Origin: VGEM01 sp033764265
GTDB lineage: Bacteria > Pseudomonadota > Alphaproteobacteria > Rhodospirillales > Rhodospirillaceae
Assembly: GCA_033764265.1 (NCBI GenBank)
Contig: JANRJB010000086.1
Location: 1-12,422, forward strand
DNA: 12,422 bases
Direction of reading: 5' to 3'
Shown here: in pieces, positions 1-8,026 of the stretch
How positions within the stretch are numbered: the stretch's first letter is position 1
How the letters are laid out: each line of letters starts with the position of its first letter
Program-made: the position numbers and the translations under genes
The notes under the pieces: model-generated
What the model was told of the DNA's origin: nothing
The model's database searches: none
The model's input: the letters and a program-made list of their open reading frames with translations, nothing else

Positions 1-1596
1 CGCATCAAGCCCGGCACCAAGGGCAACCTGGGCGGCCACGACAAGGACGCGTATTTCATCGCCGCCGCGCTGACCCCGACCGAATCGCTGACCATCGACG
101 CCAGCTACTACCACTTCGACATCAGCAAGGAGTTCGCCGCCGCCTACACGCTGGAAGAATTCGCCCGCGGTCTGAACTGCGCGCCGATCGCCGGCATCAA
201 CCAGCTGTATTGCGGGCGCCTGCCGGTGAACGACACCCTGGTCGCCGATCCCCGGTCCTACGGGTTGCAGTCCAAGAGCAACTTCTATCGCGGCAACATC
301 GACTGGAAGATCAACGATCAGTTCACGGCCACGTATCTGGTGGGCCGCGTCAAGTCAACGGCGAGCGCCTTCGGCGCCAGCAACCAAGTGTATACGACGC
401 CAGGCACGATCATCACCTTCCTGGGCACACCCAACGGCGATCTGAAAGCCACCTCGCACGAGGTGCGGCTGGCCTACGACGACGGCCAGAACATCAAGGC
501 GATGGGCGGCATCTACTACTTCGACACCACCGACGTCCTCAATATCCGCGTCGCCAATCTGCCGGCGCTCCAGTCCACGCCGGCGACGGTGGCCAACAGC
601 ACGCCGGCCTCGGGCGTGCAGACCCAGCTGGTCGAGGATTGGGCCGGCTTCGGCGAGTTAAGCGTCGACCTGATGGACGACCGCCTCAATGTCACCTTGC
701 AGGGCCGTTATTCGGAAGAAGAAAAGGAAACGCGCAGCTCGACCACGCCGGTGGTTTTCAAGAAGAAGTTCAAGGAATTCGCCCCGCGCGTTTCGGTCCA
801 GTACCAGGTGGCTGAGGAGTCGCTGGTTTACGCCTCGGCGGCCCGCGGCACCAAGAGCGGCGGGTTCAACGCGACGGTTTTCGTGGAATCCGAACGCGCC
901 TACGGCCCGGATACCAACTGGACCTACGAGCTGGGCACCAAGAACCGCTTCCTGGATGACCGGCTGCAGATCAACGGCGCACTGTTTTACACCAAGTGGG
1001 CCAATTTGCAGGTCGGCGGCTTTCCGTCGAACATCCCGCCCGGCGTGGTGGTGGCGGCGATCGTGCTCAATAGCGGCGCGGCCCGCGCCTATGGATTGGA
1101 ACTGGAAGCCGTCGCGGTCGTGACCGACAACCTGACCGTCAATTTCGGCGGATCGATCGCCGATCCCAAGTTCAAGCAGAACCAGTTCATCCAGGGCGGC
1201 ATCACCGGGCTGTGCGACAATGTCGTGTGCGCCCGGAACGGCGATGTCAGCGGTAACCTGCTGCCGCGCCAGTCGAAGGAACAGTTCAACGCCGGCTTCA
1301 CCTATGAAGCCGAGCTGGCGGCGGACTGGACCGCGTACGTCCGCGGCGACGTGGCCTGGCAGTCGAGCCAGCCGCTCGAGCCCCAGAACCTAGCCTCGAT
1401 CGCCGGGCGGACCGTGGCCAATGCCTCGGTCGGCGCGATCTACGGCAACTACGAACTGCAGCTGTGGGCCAAGAACCTGTTCGACGAAACCTACATCTCC
1501 GGTTCCAACGTCGACACCGGGCGCAACAACACCCGCTATACGCCGACGCTGGGCGCCAGCCGGACGGTCGGCGTGACCGCCCGGGCGCGGTTCTGA
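1..1596 (+). CDS. TonB-dependent outer-membrane receptor, C-terminal part (5' end outside window)
   Basis: The reading frame is open from base 1 and ends with TGA at 1594-1596, giving 531 residues of the C-terminal beta-barrel; plug and TonB box lie off the left edge. Visible family marks are the alternating amphipathic strands, a GTKSGGFN segment (codons starting near 850) of the kind found in barrel strands, the ELGTK-x-RFLDDRLQINGALFY strand pair near 929-990, the WAKNLFDETY motif near 1468-1494 and a terminal Phe, the outer-membrane assembly signal. Two Cys pairs (LNC...YC near 172-212 and LC...VC near 1210-1230) could form loop disulfides. Receptors of this family import siderophores, cobalamin, carbohydrates or other large solutes using TonB energy; the substrate cannot be read here. 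The GTG at 226 is internal, not the start. Confidence 0.93.
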   Translation, partial: RIKPGTKGNLGGHDKDAYFIAAALTPTESLTIDASYYHFDISKEFAAAYTLEEFARGLNCAPIAGINQLYCGRLPVNDTLVADPRSYGLQSKSNFYRGNIDWKINDQFTATYLVGRVKSTASAFGASNQVYTTPGTIITFLGTPNGDLKATSHEVRLAYDDGQNIKAMGGIYYFDTTDVLNIRVANLPALQSTPATVANSTPASGVQTQLVEDWAGFGELSVDLMDDRLNVTLQGRYSEEEKETRSSTTPVVFKKKFKEFAPRVSVQYQVAEESLVYASAARGTKSGGFNATVFVESERAYGPDTNWTYELGTKNRFLDDRLQINGALFYTKWANLQVGGFPSNIPPGVVVAAIVLNSGAARAYGLELEAVAVVTDNLTVNFGGSIADPKFKQNQFIQGGITGLCDNVVCARNGDVSGNLLPRQSKEQFNAGFTYEAELAADWTAYVRGDVAWQSSQPLEPQNLASIAGRTVANASVGAIYGNYELQLWAKNLFDETYISGSNVDTGRNNTRYTPTLGASRTVGVTARARF

Positions 1597-1746
1597 CCGG
1601 AGGCGCCGACCGGCGCACACGTCTCGCCTGAGGGACGGACTTCGGACGACTCACGGTCCGGCGCGATCGACCCGCTGCGGGCCGAGCCTGTGCAGTGTAT
1701 GCTGCGCGGCTGCTCGTCCATCAGCATCCACGCGGCGAGGTTCCGA

Positions 1747-3666
1747 ATGTTGTCGAAGGCAAAGCCGAGCTCGATCGCGCTTGTCCTGGCCCTGGCGTTT
1801 TCGCCAGCGGTCGCCGAGCCGATCGATCCCCGCGCCTGGGAGTCCTACGCCGGCACGCCCGGCGGTGGGCGCTATTCGGCGCTGGAGCAGATCACCCGCG
1901 ACAACGTCGGCCGGCTGCGCGTGGCGTGGCGGCACGACAGCGGCGACGTGGCCGCCGACCCAGCCGAAAAGCGCGGCCTCAGTTCCTACGAAGTCACGCC
2001 GCTGGTAGCCGACGGCACGCTCTACTATTGCACGCCGCTCAACAAGGTGATCGCGCTCGACGCCGCCACCGGCGGCGAGAAGTGGCGCTTCGACGCCCAC
2101 GCCGCGTTCGATCTGGGCCCGGTCTTCGCCGCCAACTGCCGCGGCGTGGCGCTATGGCGCGACCGCCAGGAACCGCCCGTTGCGGCCTGCCGCACGCGCA
2201 TCTTCAGGGGCGATGCCGTCGGCCGTCTGTTCGCGATCGACGCCGAAACCGGCCGGCCGTGCGCCGACTTCGGCGCGGGTGGCATGGTCGACCTCAAGGA
2301 CTTCGACTACGGCGGCGCGGGCGCGCCGGCCCTGATGTCGCCGCCGGCGGTGATCGGCGACCTCGTCATCGTCGGCGGCAGCGTCGGCGACAACGCCAAG
2401 GCCGACACGGTCGACGGCATCGTGCGCGCGTTCGATACGCGCACCGGCGCCGAGCGATGGAGCTTCAATCCGATCCCGGCGCACCTGAGTGCCGCCACCG
2501 GCGCGGCCAACGTCTGGTCGGCGATCACCGTCGACGTTGAACGCGGGCTGTTATTCCTGCCCACCTCCAGCCCCAGCCCCGATTTCTATGGCGTACAGCG
2601 ATCCGATCCGATTCCCCACGCCAACGCTGTCGTGGCGCTGAACGCCGCCGACGGATCGGTGGCGTGGTCGTATCAGATCGTGCGCCACGACCTGTTCGAC
2701 TACGACCTGCCCGAACCGCCGGCGCTGATCACCGTGCGCCGCGACGGCGCCGAAATTCCCGCCGTGGCGCAGATCACCAAGATGGGCTTCCTGTTCGTGC
2801 TCGACCGGGTGACCGGGCAGCCCTTGTTCCCGGTCGAGGATCGGGCCGTGGCGGCCTCAGACATACCGGGGGAGACCGCGTCACCGACGCAGCCGGTCCC
2901 GGTGCTGCCCGCGCCGTTCGCGCGCCAGGTTCTGACCGCCGATGATATGTGGGGCCTGACGTTCTGGGACCGCGGCAAGTGCCGCGACGTGTTCCAGGCA
3001 TCGCGCTACGAGGGCCTGTTCACACCGGCGAGCGAGCGCGGCACGGTGATGTATCCGTCCGCGCTGGGCGGCGGCAACTGGGGCGGGCTCGCGGTCGATC
3101 CGCGCACCGCCACGGCCTACGTGAAAAGCCAGAACATCGGCACCACCGTGCGCCTGATCCGCAAGGAACCCGACTACAAGCCTGGCCCCTTCAACATGGC
3201 GCGCTGGCTCGACATGCCAATGCACGGCACGCCCTATCGGCTGGTCGGCGAGCAGCCGTTCCTGTCGCCCTGGGGCGTTCCATGCACGCCGCCGCCGTGG
3301 GGCACGATGACCGCCATCGACCTCAATACCGGTGCGACCAAGTGGCAGGTGCCGATCGGCCAGGTCGCGTTCGGCCCCGGCGGGCTGTTGAAGACGCCGA
3401 AGGCCTGGGGCTCGCCCAACGTCGGCGGCCTGATCGCCACTGCCGGCGGCCTGGTGTTCATGGCCGGCACCATGGACAGCCGCATCCATGCCTACGACCA
3501 GGACAGCGGCGCGGTGCTGTGGTCGGCGGACCTGCCGGCGCCGGGCATGGCCACGCCGATGACCTACGAAGCGGGCGGCCGGCAATTCGTGGTGATCGCC
3601 GCCGGCGGCAACAGCCTGGCCGGCACCAGGCTCGACGACGCGATCGTGGCCTTCGCGCTGCCGTAA
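1747..3666 (+). CDS. Secreted PQQ-dependent dehydrogenase, glucose/quinate dehydrogenase-like
   Basis: A 639-residue quinoprotein. I chose the ATG at 1747 because GAGG (1737-1740) lies 6 bp upstream and because it begins a clean signal peptide (MLSKAKPSS, hydrophobic core, AVA cleavage near residue 25). An upstream in-frame ATG at 1690 would bury that signal. The mature protein has repeated propeller blades (ALDAATGGEKW, AFDTRTGAERW, ALNAADGSVAW, AIDLNTGATKW). It resembles the catalytic domain of membrane glucose dehydrogenase: HDLFDYDLP (314-322) and the ITKMGFLFVLDR segment place Asp318 and Lys345 27 residues apart, as for catalytic Asp466 and PQQ-contacting Lys493 of E. coli Gcd (from memory). 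The N-terminal membrane domain of Gcd is absent and no CxxCH haem c site is seen, so this is a soluble periplasmic form with unknown electron acceptor and substrate. The 150-bp gap upstream shows only short GC-rich inverted repeats without a T-tract. Confidence 0.9.
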   Translation: MLSKAKPSSIALVLALAFSPAVAEPIDPRAWESYAGTPGGGRYSALEQITRDNVGRLRVAWRHDSGDVAADPAEKRGLSSYEVTPLVADGTLYYCTPLNKVIALDAATGGEKWRFDAHAAFDLGPVFAANCRGVALWRDRQEPPVAACRTRIFRGDAVGRLFAIDAETGRPCADFGAGGMVDLKDFDYGGAGAPALMSPPAVIGDLVIVGGSVGDNAKADTVDGIVRAFDTRTGAERWSFNPIPAHLSAATGAANVWSAITVDVERGLLFLPTSSPSPDFYGVQRSDPIPHANAVVALNAADGSVAWSYQIVRHDLFDYDLPEPPALITVRRDGAEIPAVAQITKMGFLFVLDRVTGQPLFPVEDRAVAASDIPGETASPTQPVPVLPAPFARQVLTADDMWGLTFWDRGKCRDVFQASRYEGLFTPASERGTVMYPSALGGGNWGGLAVDPRTATAYVKSQNIGTTVRLIRKEPDYKPGPFNMARWLDMPMHGTPYRLVGEQPFLSPWGVPCTPPPWGTMTAIDLNTGATKWQVPIGQVAFGPGGLLKTPKAWGSPNVGGLIATAGGLVFMAGTMDSRIHAYDQDSGAVLWSADLPAPGMATPMTYEAGGRQFVVIAAGGNSLAGTRLDDAIVAFALP

Positions 3667-3725
3667 ACCTGCGCAGCGACGAACGAGAGCGCCATGCCCG
3701 CGAAGCAATTTCGGATGGGTCGGCC

Positions 3726-4475
3726 GTGACCGCGGACGTGAAAAGAACCGCGGCCGCATGGGCGGCCATCGGCGCGCTCGGCGTTGTGCTCGCGGCCACA
3801 GCGGTCGCGCGCGCGAGTCCGCTGGGGGCGATTTTCGTGGCCGGCGCGGTGGGCGGATACACGCTGGGCGGCGCCTGGGTGCTGCGCCACATCCGGACTG
3901 GACATCCCCACGCCCGGTTCGGCGCGGCCAACACCGTCACGCTGATGCGCATGGCGCTGGCCGCGCTGAGTGTCGGTATCATGCTGGACGCGGTTGTCGT
4001 GCAGGGGCCGGTGCCCGATGGGCTGGCGTGGGGGGCGTTCGCCATCGCGGCGCTGGGTTTGGCGTTGGATGGCATCGATGGTCCGCTCGCCCGCTGCCAG
4101 AACCTGGAGTCGGCGTTCGGCGCCCGGTTCGACATGGAGGTCGACGCGGCGTTGATCCTGGCCCTGTCGGTGCTGGCCTGGGCGTGGGGCAAGTGCGGCG
4201 CCTGGGTGATCGTGGGCGGCCTGCTGCGCTATGCATTCGTTGCCGCGGGCACGGTGTGGCCCGTGCTGACCGGGCCGCTGGCGCCGTCGTTCAGGCGCAA
4301 GGTCGCCGCCGTCGTCCAGGGCGCGACGCTGACCGCGCTCGCGGCGCCGGTCATCACGCCGCCGCTCAGTTCCGTCGCCGCCGCCGCGGCGCTTGCGCTG
4401 CTGGTCTACTCGTTCGCGGTCGACGTGTTCCGGCTACTGCGGTCGCGGCGCGCGTCCTATAGTCGCCCGGCATGA
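3726..4475 (+). CDS. CDP-alcohol phosphatidyltransferase family membrane enzyme
   Basis: A 249-residue integral membrane protein carrying the complete family signature DGx2ARx8Gx3Dx3D at residues 118-140 (D118, G119, A122, R123, G132, D136, D140). These residues bind the metal ions and the CDP moiety. The family transfers a phosphatidyl or phospho-alcohol group from a CDP-activated donor to a second alcohol. Hydrophobic stretches flank the motif (about 11-28, 33-52, 76-91, 100-114, 142-170, 210-235). No ATG exists in frame; GTG 3726 is preferred, with a weak GGATGGG stretch upstream, and GTG 3738 is the alternative. The end overlaps the next gene by ATGA (4472-4475), so translation is probably coupled. 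Fifty-nine base pairs separate it from the PQQ dehydrogenase. Family membership is certain, the substrate is not. It is divergent from PgsA or PssA as I remember them, and its neighbours suggest a specialised head group. Confidence 0.88.
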   Translation: MTADVKRTAAAWAAIGALGVVLAATAVARASPLGAIFVAGAVGGYTLGGAWVLRHIRTGHPHARFGAANTVTLMRMALAALSVGIMLDAVVVQGPVPDGLAWGAFAIAALGLALDGIDGPLARCQNLESAFGARFDMEVDAALILALSVLAWAWGKCGAWVIVGGLLRYAFVAAGTVWPVLTGPLAPSFRRKVAAVVQGATLTALAAPVITPPLSSVAAAAALALLVYSFAVDVFRLLRSRRASYSRPA

Positions 4476-6031
4476 CGACCGCGGCATCCACCTTCAAATG
4501 GGCGGCGGCGCTGGCGGCTTTGACCGTCGCGCTGGCGCTGCCGAACCGCCTGGACCAGCTGACGGCGGCCGCGCTGCTGCGCGTGCCGGTCGAGCTGCCG
4601 TTGTTGGCTTTGTTTCTGGTGACGATGCCGCATCGCCTGCATCGGGCGGTGCGCGCGGTGGCGGTCGTGATCCTGACGCCGGTGCTGGTCGTCAAGCTGG
4701 CCGATCTCGCGGTGTTCGCCGCCTTCGCGCGGCCGTTCAGTCCGCTGGTCGATACCCTGATGGCGCCGATCGCGGTCGAGACGCTGGCGCAGACCAGCGG
4801 CCCCTGGGCGGCGGGCGCGGCGGTGCTCGCGGTGGCGGCGCTGGTCGGCCTGATCGCCGCCGGGCTGAACTGGTCGGTGCGCGCGGTGCAGCACGCCGCG
4901 CCGCGCGCGGGTTTGGCGTGGGGCGCGGCAGCGACGGCCGCGGTCGCCGCGCTCACGCCGCTCGGCACCGCGCGGCAAAGCGACGCGGTGCGCGAGCACG
5001 CGACGGCGCTCGCCCAGGGTTTGCGCGCCGCGGCCACGTTCCGCGCCGATCTGGCCGCGCTCGAACTGGATGCGGGTCTGACGCATGGCGCGCTGACCGG
5101 GCTCGCGGGGTCCGACGTGCTTGTGATCTTCGTCGAATCCTACGGACGGACCTCGCTCGACCATCCCGACTATGCCCCCATGCTGCGCGCCCGGCTGGCG
5201 GCGTTCGACGCGGCGCTGGCCGACGCCGGCTTCGCCGCCCGAAGCGCGTGGCTGACCTCGCCCACCTACGGCGGAGAGAGCTACCTGGCGCACAGCTCGT
5301 TCCTGTCGGGCCTGTGGATCGACGACCGCCAGCGCTACGCCCACCTGCTGCGCAGCGAAGCGCGCACGCTGATGCACGACTTCAACCAGTCTGGCTGGCG
5401 CACGGTGGCGGTGATGCCGCTGATCACGCGGCCATGGCCCGACGCCGACTGGTTCGGCTACGACATTGTGTATGACGCGGCCCGCCTGGGTTACGCCGGT
5501 CCGTCGTTCGGCTACGTCACCATGCCCGACCAGTTCGCGCTGTCGGTGTTCCAGCGCCAGGAACTGGCGCCCACGGACCGCAAGCCGGTGATGGCCGAAA
5601 TCGCGCTGATCGCCAGCCACATCCCCTGGACCCCGCTGCCCGCGTTCGTACCCTGGGACCAGCTCGGCGATGGCGCGGTGTTCGCAACGGCCCGCACCCA
5701 GGAATCCTCCGACGCCATCTGGCGCGATCCGCGGCAGCTGCGGCAGTCCTACGCGAAAAGCCTGGATTACGTCCTGGAAACGCTGATGTCGTTCGTCGCC
5801 ACTTACGGCCGCGACGACATGCTGTTCATCATCGTCGGCGATCACCAGCCGATGGCGTTTATGGCCGACAGCACCGCCCGCGAAGTGCCGGTACACGTCA
5901 TCGCCCGCGACCCGGCGGTGGTCGCCGCGCTCGGCGCCGGCTGGACCGACGGCATGCAGCCCGACGACGCCAGCCCGATTCACCCGATGCACACCATGCG
6001 CGCGCGCATTCTGCACGCGTTCGCGGATTAG
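4472..6031 (+). CDS. Membrane-anchored sulfatase / LTA-synthase-like phosphotransferase or hydrolase
   Basis: A 519-residue protein of the alkaline phosphatase superfamily. The N-terminal third (about 1-165) has four or five hydrophobic segments; the C-terminal part is a periplasm-facing catalytic domain. Metal-site landmarks are present: Glu222 in VIFVESYGR, a likely nucleophile Ser270 in PTYGGESYLAHSS, and Asp457-His458 in VGDHQPM. They match Glu255, Thr300 and Asp475-His476 of lipoteichoic acid synthase LtaS (family knowledge, my alignment). Such enzymes hydrolyse sulfate or phosphate esters or move phospho-alcohol groups from phospholipids to acceptors outside the membrane. ATGA overlap with the phosphatidyltransferase before it and a 7-bp gap to the creatininase-family gene after it make one operon. 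A phospholipid synthase followed by a phospholipid-consuming transferase is a coherent pair, but the direction and substrate are inference. True sulfatase activity is less likely, since the C/S-x-P-x-R motif needed for formylglycine is absent. Confidence 0.85.
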   Translation: MTTAASTFKWAAALAALTVALALPNRLDQLTAAALLRVPVELPLLALFLVTMPHRLHRAVRAVAVVILTPVLVVKLADLAVFAAFARPFSPLVDTLMAPIAVETLAQTSGPWAAGAAVLAVAALVGLIAAGLNWSVRAVQHAAPRAGLAWGAAATAAVAALTPLGTARQSDAVREHATALAQGLRAAATFRADLAALELDAGLTHGALTGLAGSDVLVIFVESYGRTSLDHPDYAPMLRARLAAFDAALADAGFAARSAWLTSPTYGGESYLAHSSFLSGLWIDDRQRYAHLLRSEARTLMHDFNQSGWRTVAVMPLITRPWPDADWFGYDIVYDAARLGYAGPSFGYVTMPDQFALSVFQRQELAPTDRKPVMAEIALIASHIPWTPLPAFVPWDQLGDGAVFATARTQESSDAIWRDPRQLRQSYAKSLDYVLETLMSFVATYGRDDMLFIIVGDHQPMAFMADSTAREVPVHVIARDPAVVAALGAGWTDGMQPDDASPIHPMHTMRARILHAFAD

Positions 6032-6038
6032 GCCGGTC

Positions 6039-6824
6039 ATGTTCAGTTCCTACGCCGAACTCACCCAGGCGACAGTGCCGCGCGGCGGAGCGGTGGCGGT
6101 GATCCCGCTGGGCGCGGTTGAAAGTCATGGCCCGCATCTGCCGCTGGGCACCGACGGCCTGATCGCCACGGGTCTGCTCGACCGGGCGGCCCAGCTGGAC
6201 CGGAGCGATACGCCGATCGTGCGCCTGCCGCTGATGTGGCTGGGCGCGTCGGCCGAGCACGCCGGACATCCCGGCACGTTGAGCCAGGAGCCCGAGGCGC
6301 TGATCGCGCAGATCGTCGCCGCCGGTCAGGGGCTGGCGGCGGCGGGCATTGATCGGGTCGTACTGTTCAACGCCCACGGCGGCAACGTCGCCGCGGCGTC
6401 GATTGCCGCCCTGAAGCTGCGCACACGGTTCGGCCTGCTGGCGGCCAGCGTGCATTGGTGCGACTTCGGCCTGCCGGCGACCGTCGTGCCGCCGACGCCG
6501 GCGGTGGATGACGTTCACGGCGGCTGGATGGAAACCTCGATCCTGCTCCACCTTGTCCCGCACCTGGTGGCGTCCGACGCGCGCGCCGCGCGCCCCGCGG
6601 CGCCGCCGAGCCCGCTGTTGTTTCCGCAAGGGCCGGTGCAATGGGGCTGGACCGTCGACGACCTGACGCGGCCCGACAGCGCGGCGGGCGGCTGGATCGG
6701 CCGGCCCGATCTGGCCACCGCCGACCTGGGCGCGGCGCTGGTCGATCACGCCGCGCGCAGCCTCATCCGCCTTTTGCACGATCTGGCGAAGGCCGACTGG
6801 CCGCGGTCGGGCGGGCCGGGCTAG
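6039..6824 (+). CDS. Creatininase-family metal-dependent amidohydrolase
   Basis: A 261-residue protein, usual length for the family. Metal-site motifs are intact: PLGAVESHGPHLPLGTD gives Glu28, His30 and Asp39 with the same spacing as Glu34, His36 and Asp45 of creatininase; EHAGHPGTLS at 73-82; NAHGGN with His113; VHGGWMETS with His160 and Glu165. The HGGN form, instead of the HYEN of true creatininase, is closer to FAPy deformylase ArfB of archaeal riboflavin/F420 synthesis and to the mycofactocin protease MftE. Being next to ribA and a RibD reductase makes a deformylase or amidohydrolase acting on a GTP-derived pyrimidine plausible (inference). It follows the sulfatase-like gene by 7 bp without a clear Shine-Dalgarno, suggesting coupled translation. 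Its TAG stop interlocks with the ribA stop in the palindrome CTAG. Cytoplasmic; no signal peptide. Confidence 0.88.
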   Translation: MFSSYAELTQATVPRGGAVAVIPLGAVESHGPHLPLGTDGLIATGLLDRAAQLDRSDTPIVRLPLMWLGASAEHAGHPGTLSQEPEALIAQIVAAGQGLAAAGIDRVVLFNAHGGNVAAASIAALKLRTRFGLLAASVHWCDFGLPATVVPPTPAVDDVHGGWMETSILLHLVPHLVASDARAARPAAPPSPLLFPQGPVQWGWTVDDLTRPDSAAGGWIGRPDLATADLGAALVDHAARSLIRLLHDLAKADWPRSGGPG

Positions 6825-7984
6825 GGGCGGGCCGGGTTAAGGGCGGGCAATTGCCGGTCGACGCCGTCGAGCATGTGGCCGGCGCGATGGGCCTTGGTCG
6901 CCAGGTAGCCGCGGTTGTGGCGGTTGACGCCGCCGATCAGGCGGCGATGGCCGACCACGTTCACGCCGAATTCCTCCAGCGCGACGATCTTGTCGGGGTT
7001 GTTGGTCATCAGCACGACGCGGCGAAAGCCGAGCAGCGCCAGCATGGCGCCGGCGATGGCGTAGCGCCGTTCGTCGGGGCCGTAGCCCAGCACGGCGTCG
7101 GCGTCGACGGTGTCGTGCCCCAGGGCCTGCAGGCCGTAGGCGCGCATCTTGTTGAGCAGGCCGATGCCGCGCCCTTCCTGGTCCAGGTAAACCAGCACGC
7201 CGCCGCCGGCCACCGAAATCTCGCTGACCGCCAGGCGCAGCTGATCGCCGCAGTCGCACTTCAGGCTGGCGAATAGATCGCCGGTCAGGCAGGCCGAGTG
7301 CAGACGCGCAAGCGTCGGTTGGCGCGGATCGGGATGGCCGATGACGATGGCGACCTGATCGCGCAGGCCGTCGCCGCCGCGGAACACGACGAACTCGGCG
7401 TCCTGGGCGTCGACCAGCGGCACCCGCGTGCGCGCGGCGATGGCCAGGTCACGCGCCGACTGATCGTGAAAATCCGCCACCGCGGCGGCGTCCACGGTCA
7501 TTGTCGCGCCGGCGGGGTCGTCCTGCGCCGGCATCACCACCGCGGCCGGCAGCAGGTACGCCCGCTTCACCAGGTCGAGCGCCACAGCCTCGAGCGCGTC
7601 GGCGGGCCGTCGGGCGAATGGCGGCACCGGCGGGCCGGGGGCCCGCAGCAGGGCGTCGATGCCGTCGGCCGACAGACCGGCCAGGCTCAAGTGCGCCGGG
7701 CCGTCGGCGCCCGCCCCGAGATGCCGCAGCCGTGGCGCCGGCAGGATCAGGCCCGGCCCGCCGCCCGCGGCGGCGTGCCATTGGGCATACCACTGGGCGA
7801 TCCGTTGGCCGCCGAGCATTTCCGCGGCAGCCACCAGCAGCGCCTGTCCGCCGTTGCTTAACGTCACCGGCCGGCCGGCGCGCAGTTCGCCGATGGCGCG
7901 CTGCACCGAAAGGCGCCCCGGATCGCCGAACCAGCTTGCCAATGCGCTGGGCACCACTTCACTCTGGATCGTTTCGTTCGGCAC
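6821..7984 (-). CDS. ribA: GTP cyclohydrolase II with long N-terminal domain
   Basis: GTP cyclohydrolase II opens GTP to 2,5-diamino-6-ribosylamino-4(3H)-pyrimidinone 5'-phosphate, formate and pyrophosphate. The catalytic domain (about 190-380 of 387) is complete: zinc ligands Cys232, Cys243 and Cys245 in CLTGDLFASLKCDC, QEGRGIGLLNK at 269-279, Asp304 and Arg306 in PDERR. Tyr283 in MRAYGLQ corresponds to E. coli Tyr105, whose replacement by Met yields FAPy-only enzymes, so normal deformylation is expected. The first ~185 residues form a domain often seen in alphaproteobacterial RibA; it lacks the EDRENEGD loop of DHBP synthase (RibB), so it is not a bifunctional RibBA. I prefer GTG 7984, with AGG 7 bp upstream (7992-7994). 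The longer ATG 8065 would run through the divergent RibD-like start. Single-gene transcription unit, convergent with the creatininase gene and divergent from the RibD-like gene. Confidence 0.93.
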   Translation of the reverse strand: MPNETIQSEVVPSALASWFGDPGRLSVQRAIGELRAGRPVTLSNGGQALLVAAAEMLGGQRIAQWYAQWHAAAGGGPGLILPAPRLRHLGAGADGPAHLSLAGLSADGIDALLRAPGPPVPPFARRPADALEAVALDLVKRAYLLPAAVVMPAQDDPAGATMTVDAAAVADFHDQSARDLAIAARTRVPLVDAQDAEFVVFRGGDGLRDQVAIVIGHPDPRQPTLARLHSACLTGDLFASLKCDCGDQLRLAVSEISVAGGGVLVYLDQEGRGIGLLNKMRAYGLQALGHDTVDADAVLGYGPDERRYAIAGAMLALLGFRRVVLMTNNPDKIVALEEFGVNVVGHRRLIGGVNRHNRGYLATKAHRAGHMLDGVDRQLPALNPARP

Positions 7985-8026
7985 GCGCGCACCTAAATCT
8001 GGACTTGCAAGCGCAAGAAAAACGTC
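7985..8026. promoter_or_regulatory. Divergent intergenic region with inverted repeat CTTGC-N4-GCAAG
   Basis: These 42 bp are the only divergent gap in the compact block and must hold or adjoin the promoters of ribA (-) and the RibD-like/b561 pair (+). It is more A+T-rich than its surroundings. An exact inverted repeat, CTTGC (8004-8008) and GCAAG (8013-8017) with a 4-base loop, sits in its centre and could be an operator for both genes. Weak promoter-like pieces (TTGCGC, TTTAGG on the minus strand) are not convincing. I see no FMN riboswitch (RFN) pattern. ribA uses the AGG at 7992-7994; the RibD-like gene has only a weak AAGAA before its ATG. Confidence 0.4.

Noticed and set aside
1597..1746. 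Terminator or promoter in the 150-bp gap after the receptor gene
   Set aside because: Short inverted repeats (GCGCC/GGCGC, CCCGC/GCGGG) lack a T-tract, and a TATGCT at about 1698 has no fitting -35 box.
3667..3725. Terminator between the PQQ dehydrogenase and the phosphatidyltransferase
   Set aside because: No stable hairpin followed by T residues is seen, so read-through cannot be excluded.
4457..6040. Minus-strand open frame of 527 codons opposite the sulfatase-like gene
   Set aside because: Its Arg/Gly/His-rich, low-complexity translation is typical of antisense frames in G+C-rich DNA; the + strand has clear catalytic motifs.
6821..7984. FAPy-forming variant of GTP cyclohydrolase II
   Set aside because: The diagnostic Tyr (Tyr283, E. 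coli Tyr105) is retained instead of Met.
6821..7984. Bifunctional RibBA
   Set aside because: The N-terminal domain has no EDRENEGD acidic loop or other DHBP synthase active-site motif.
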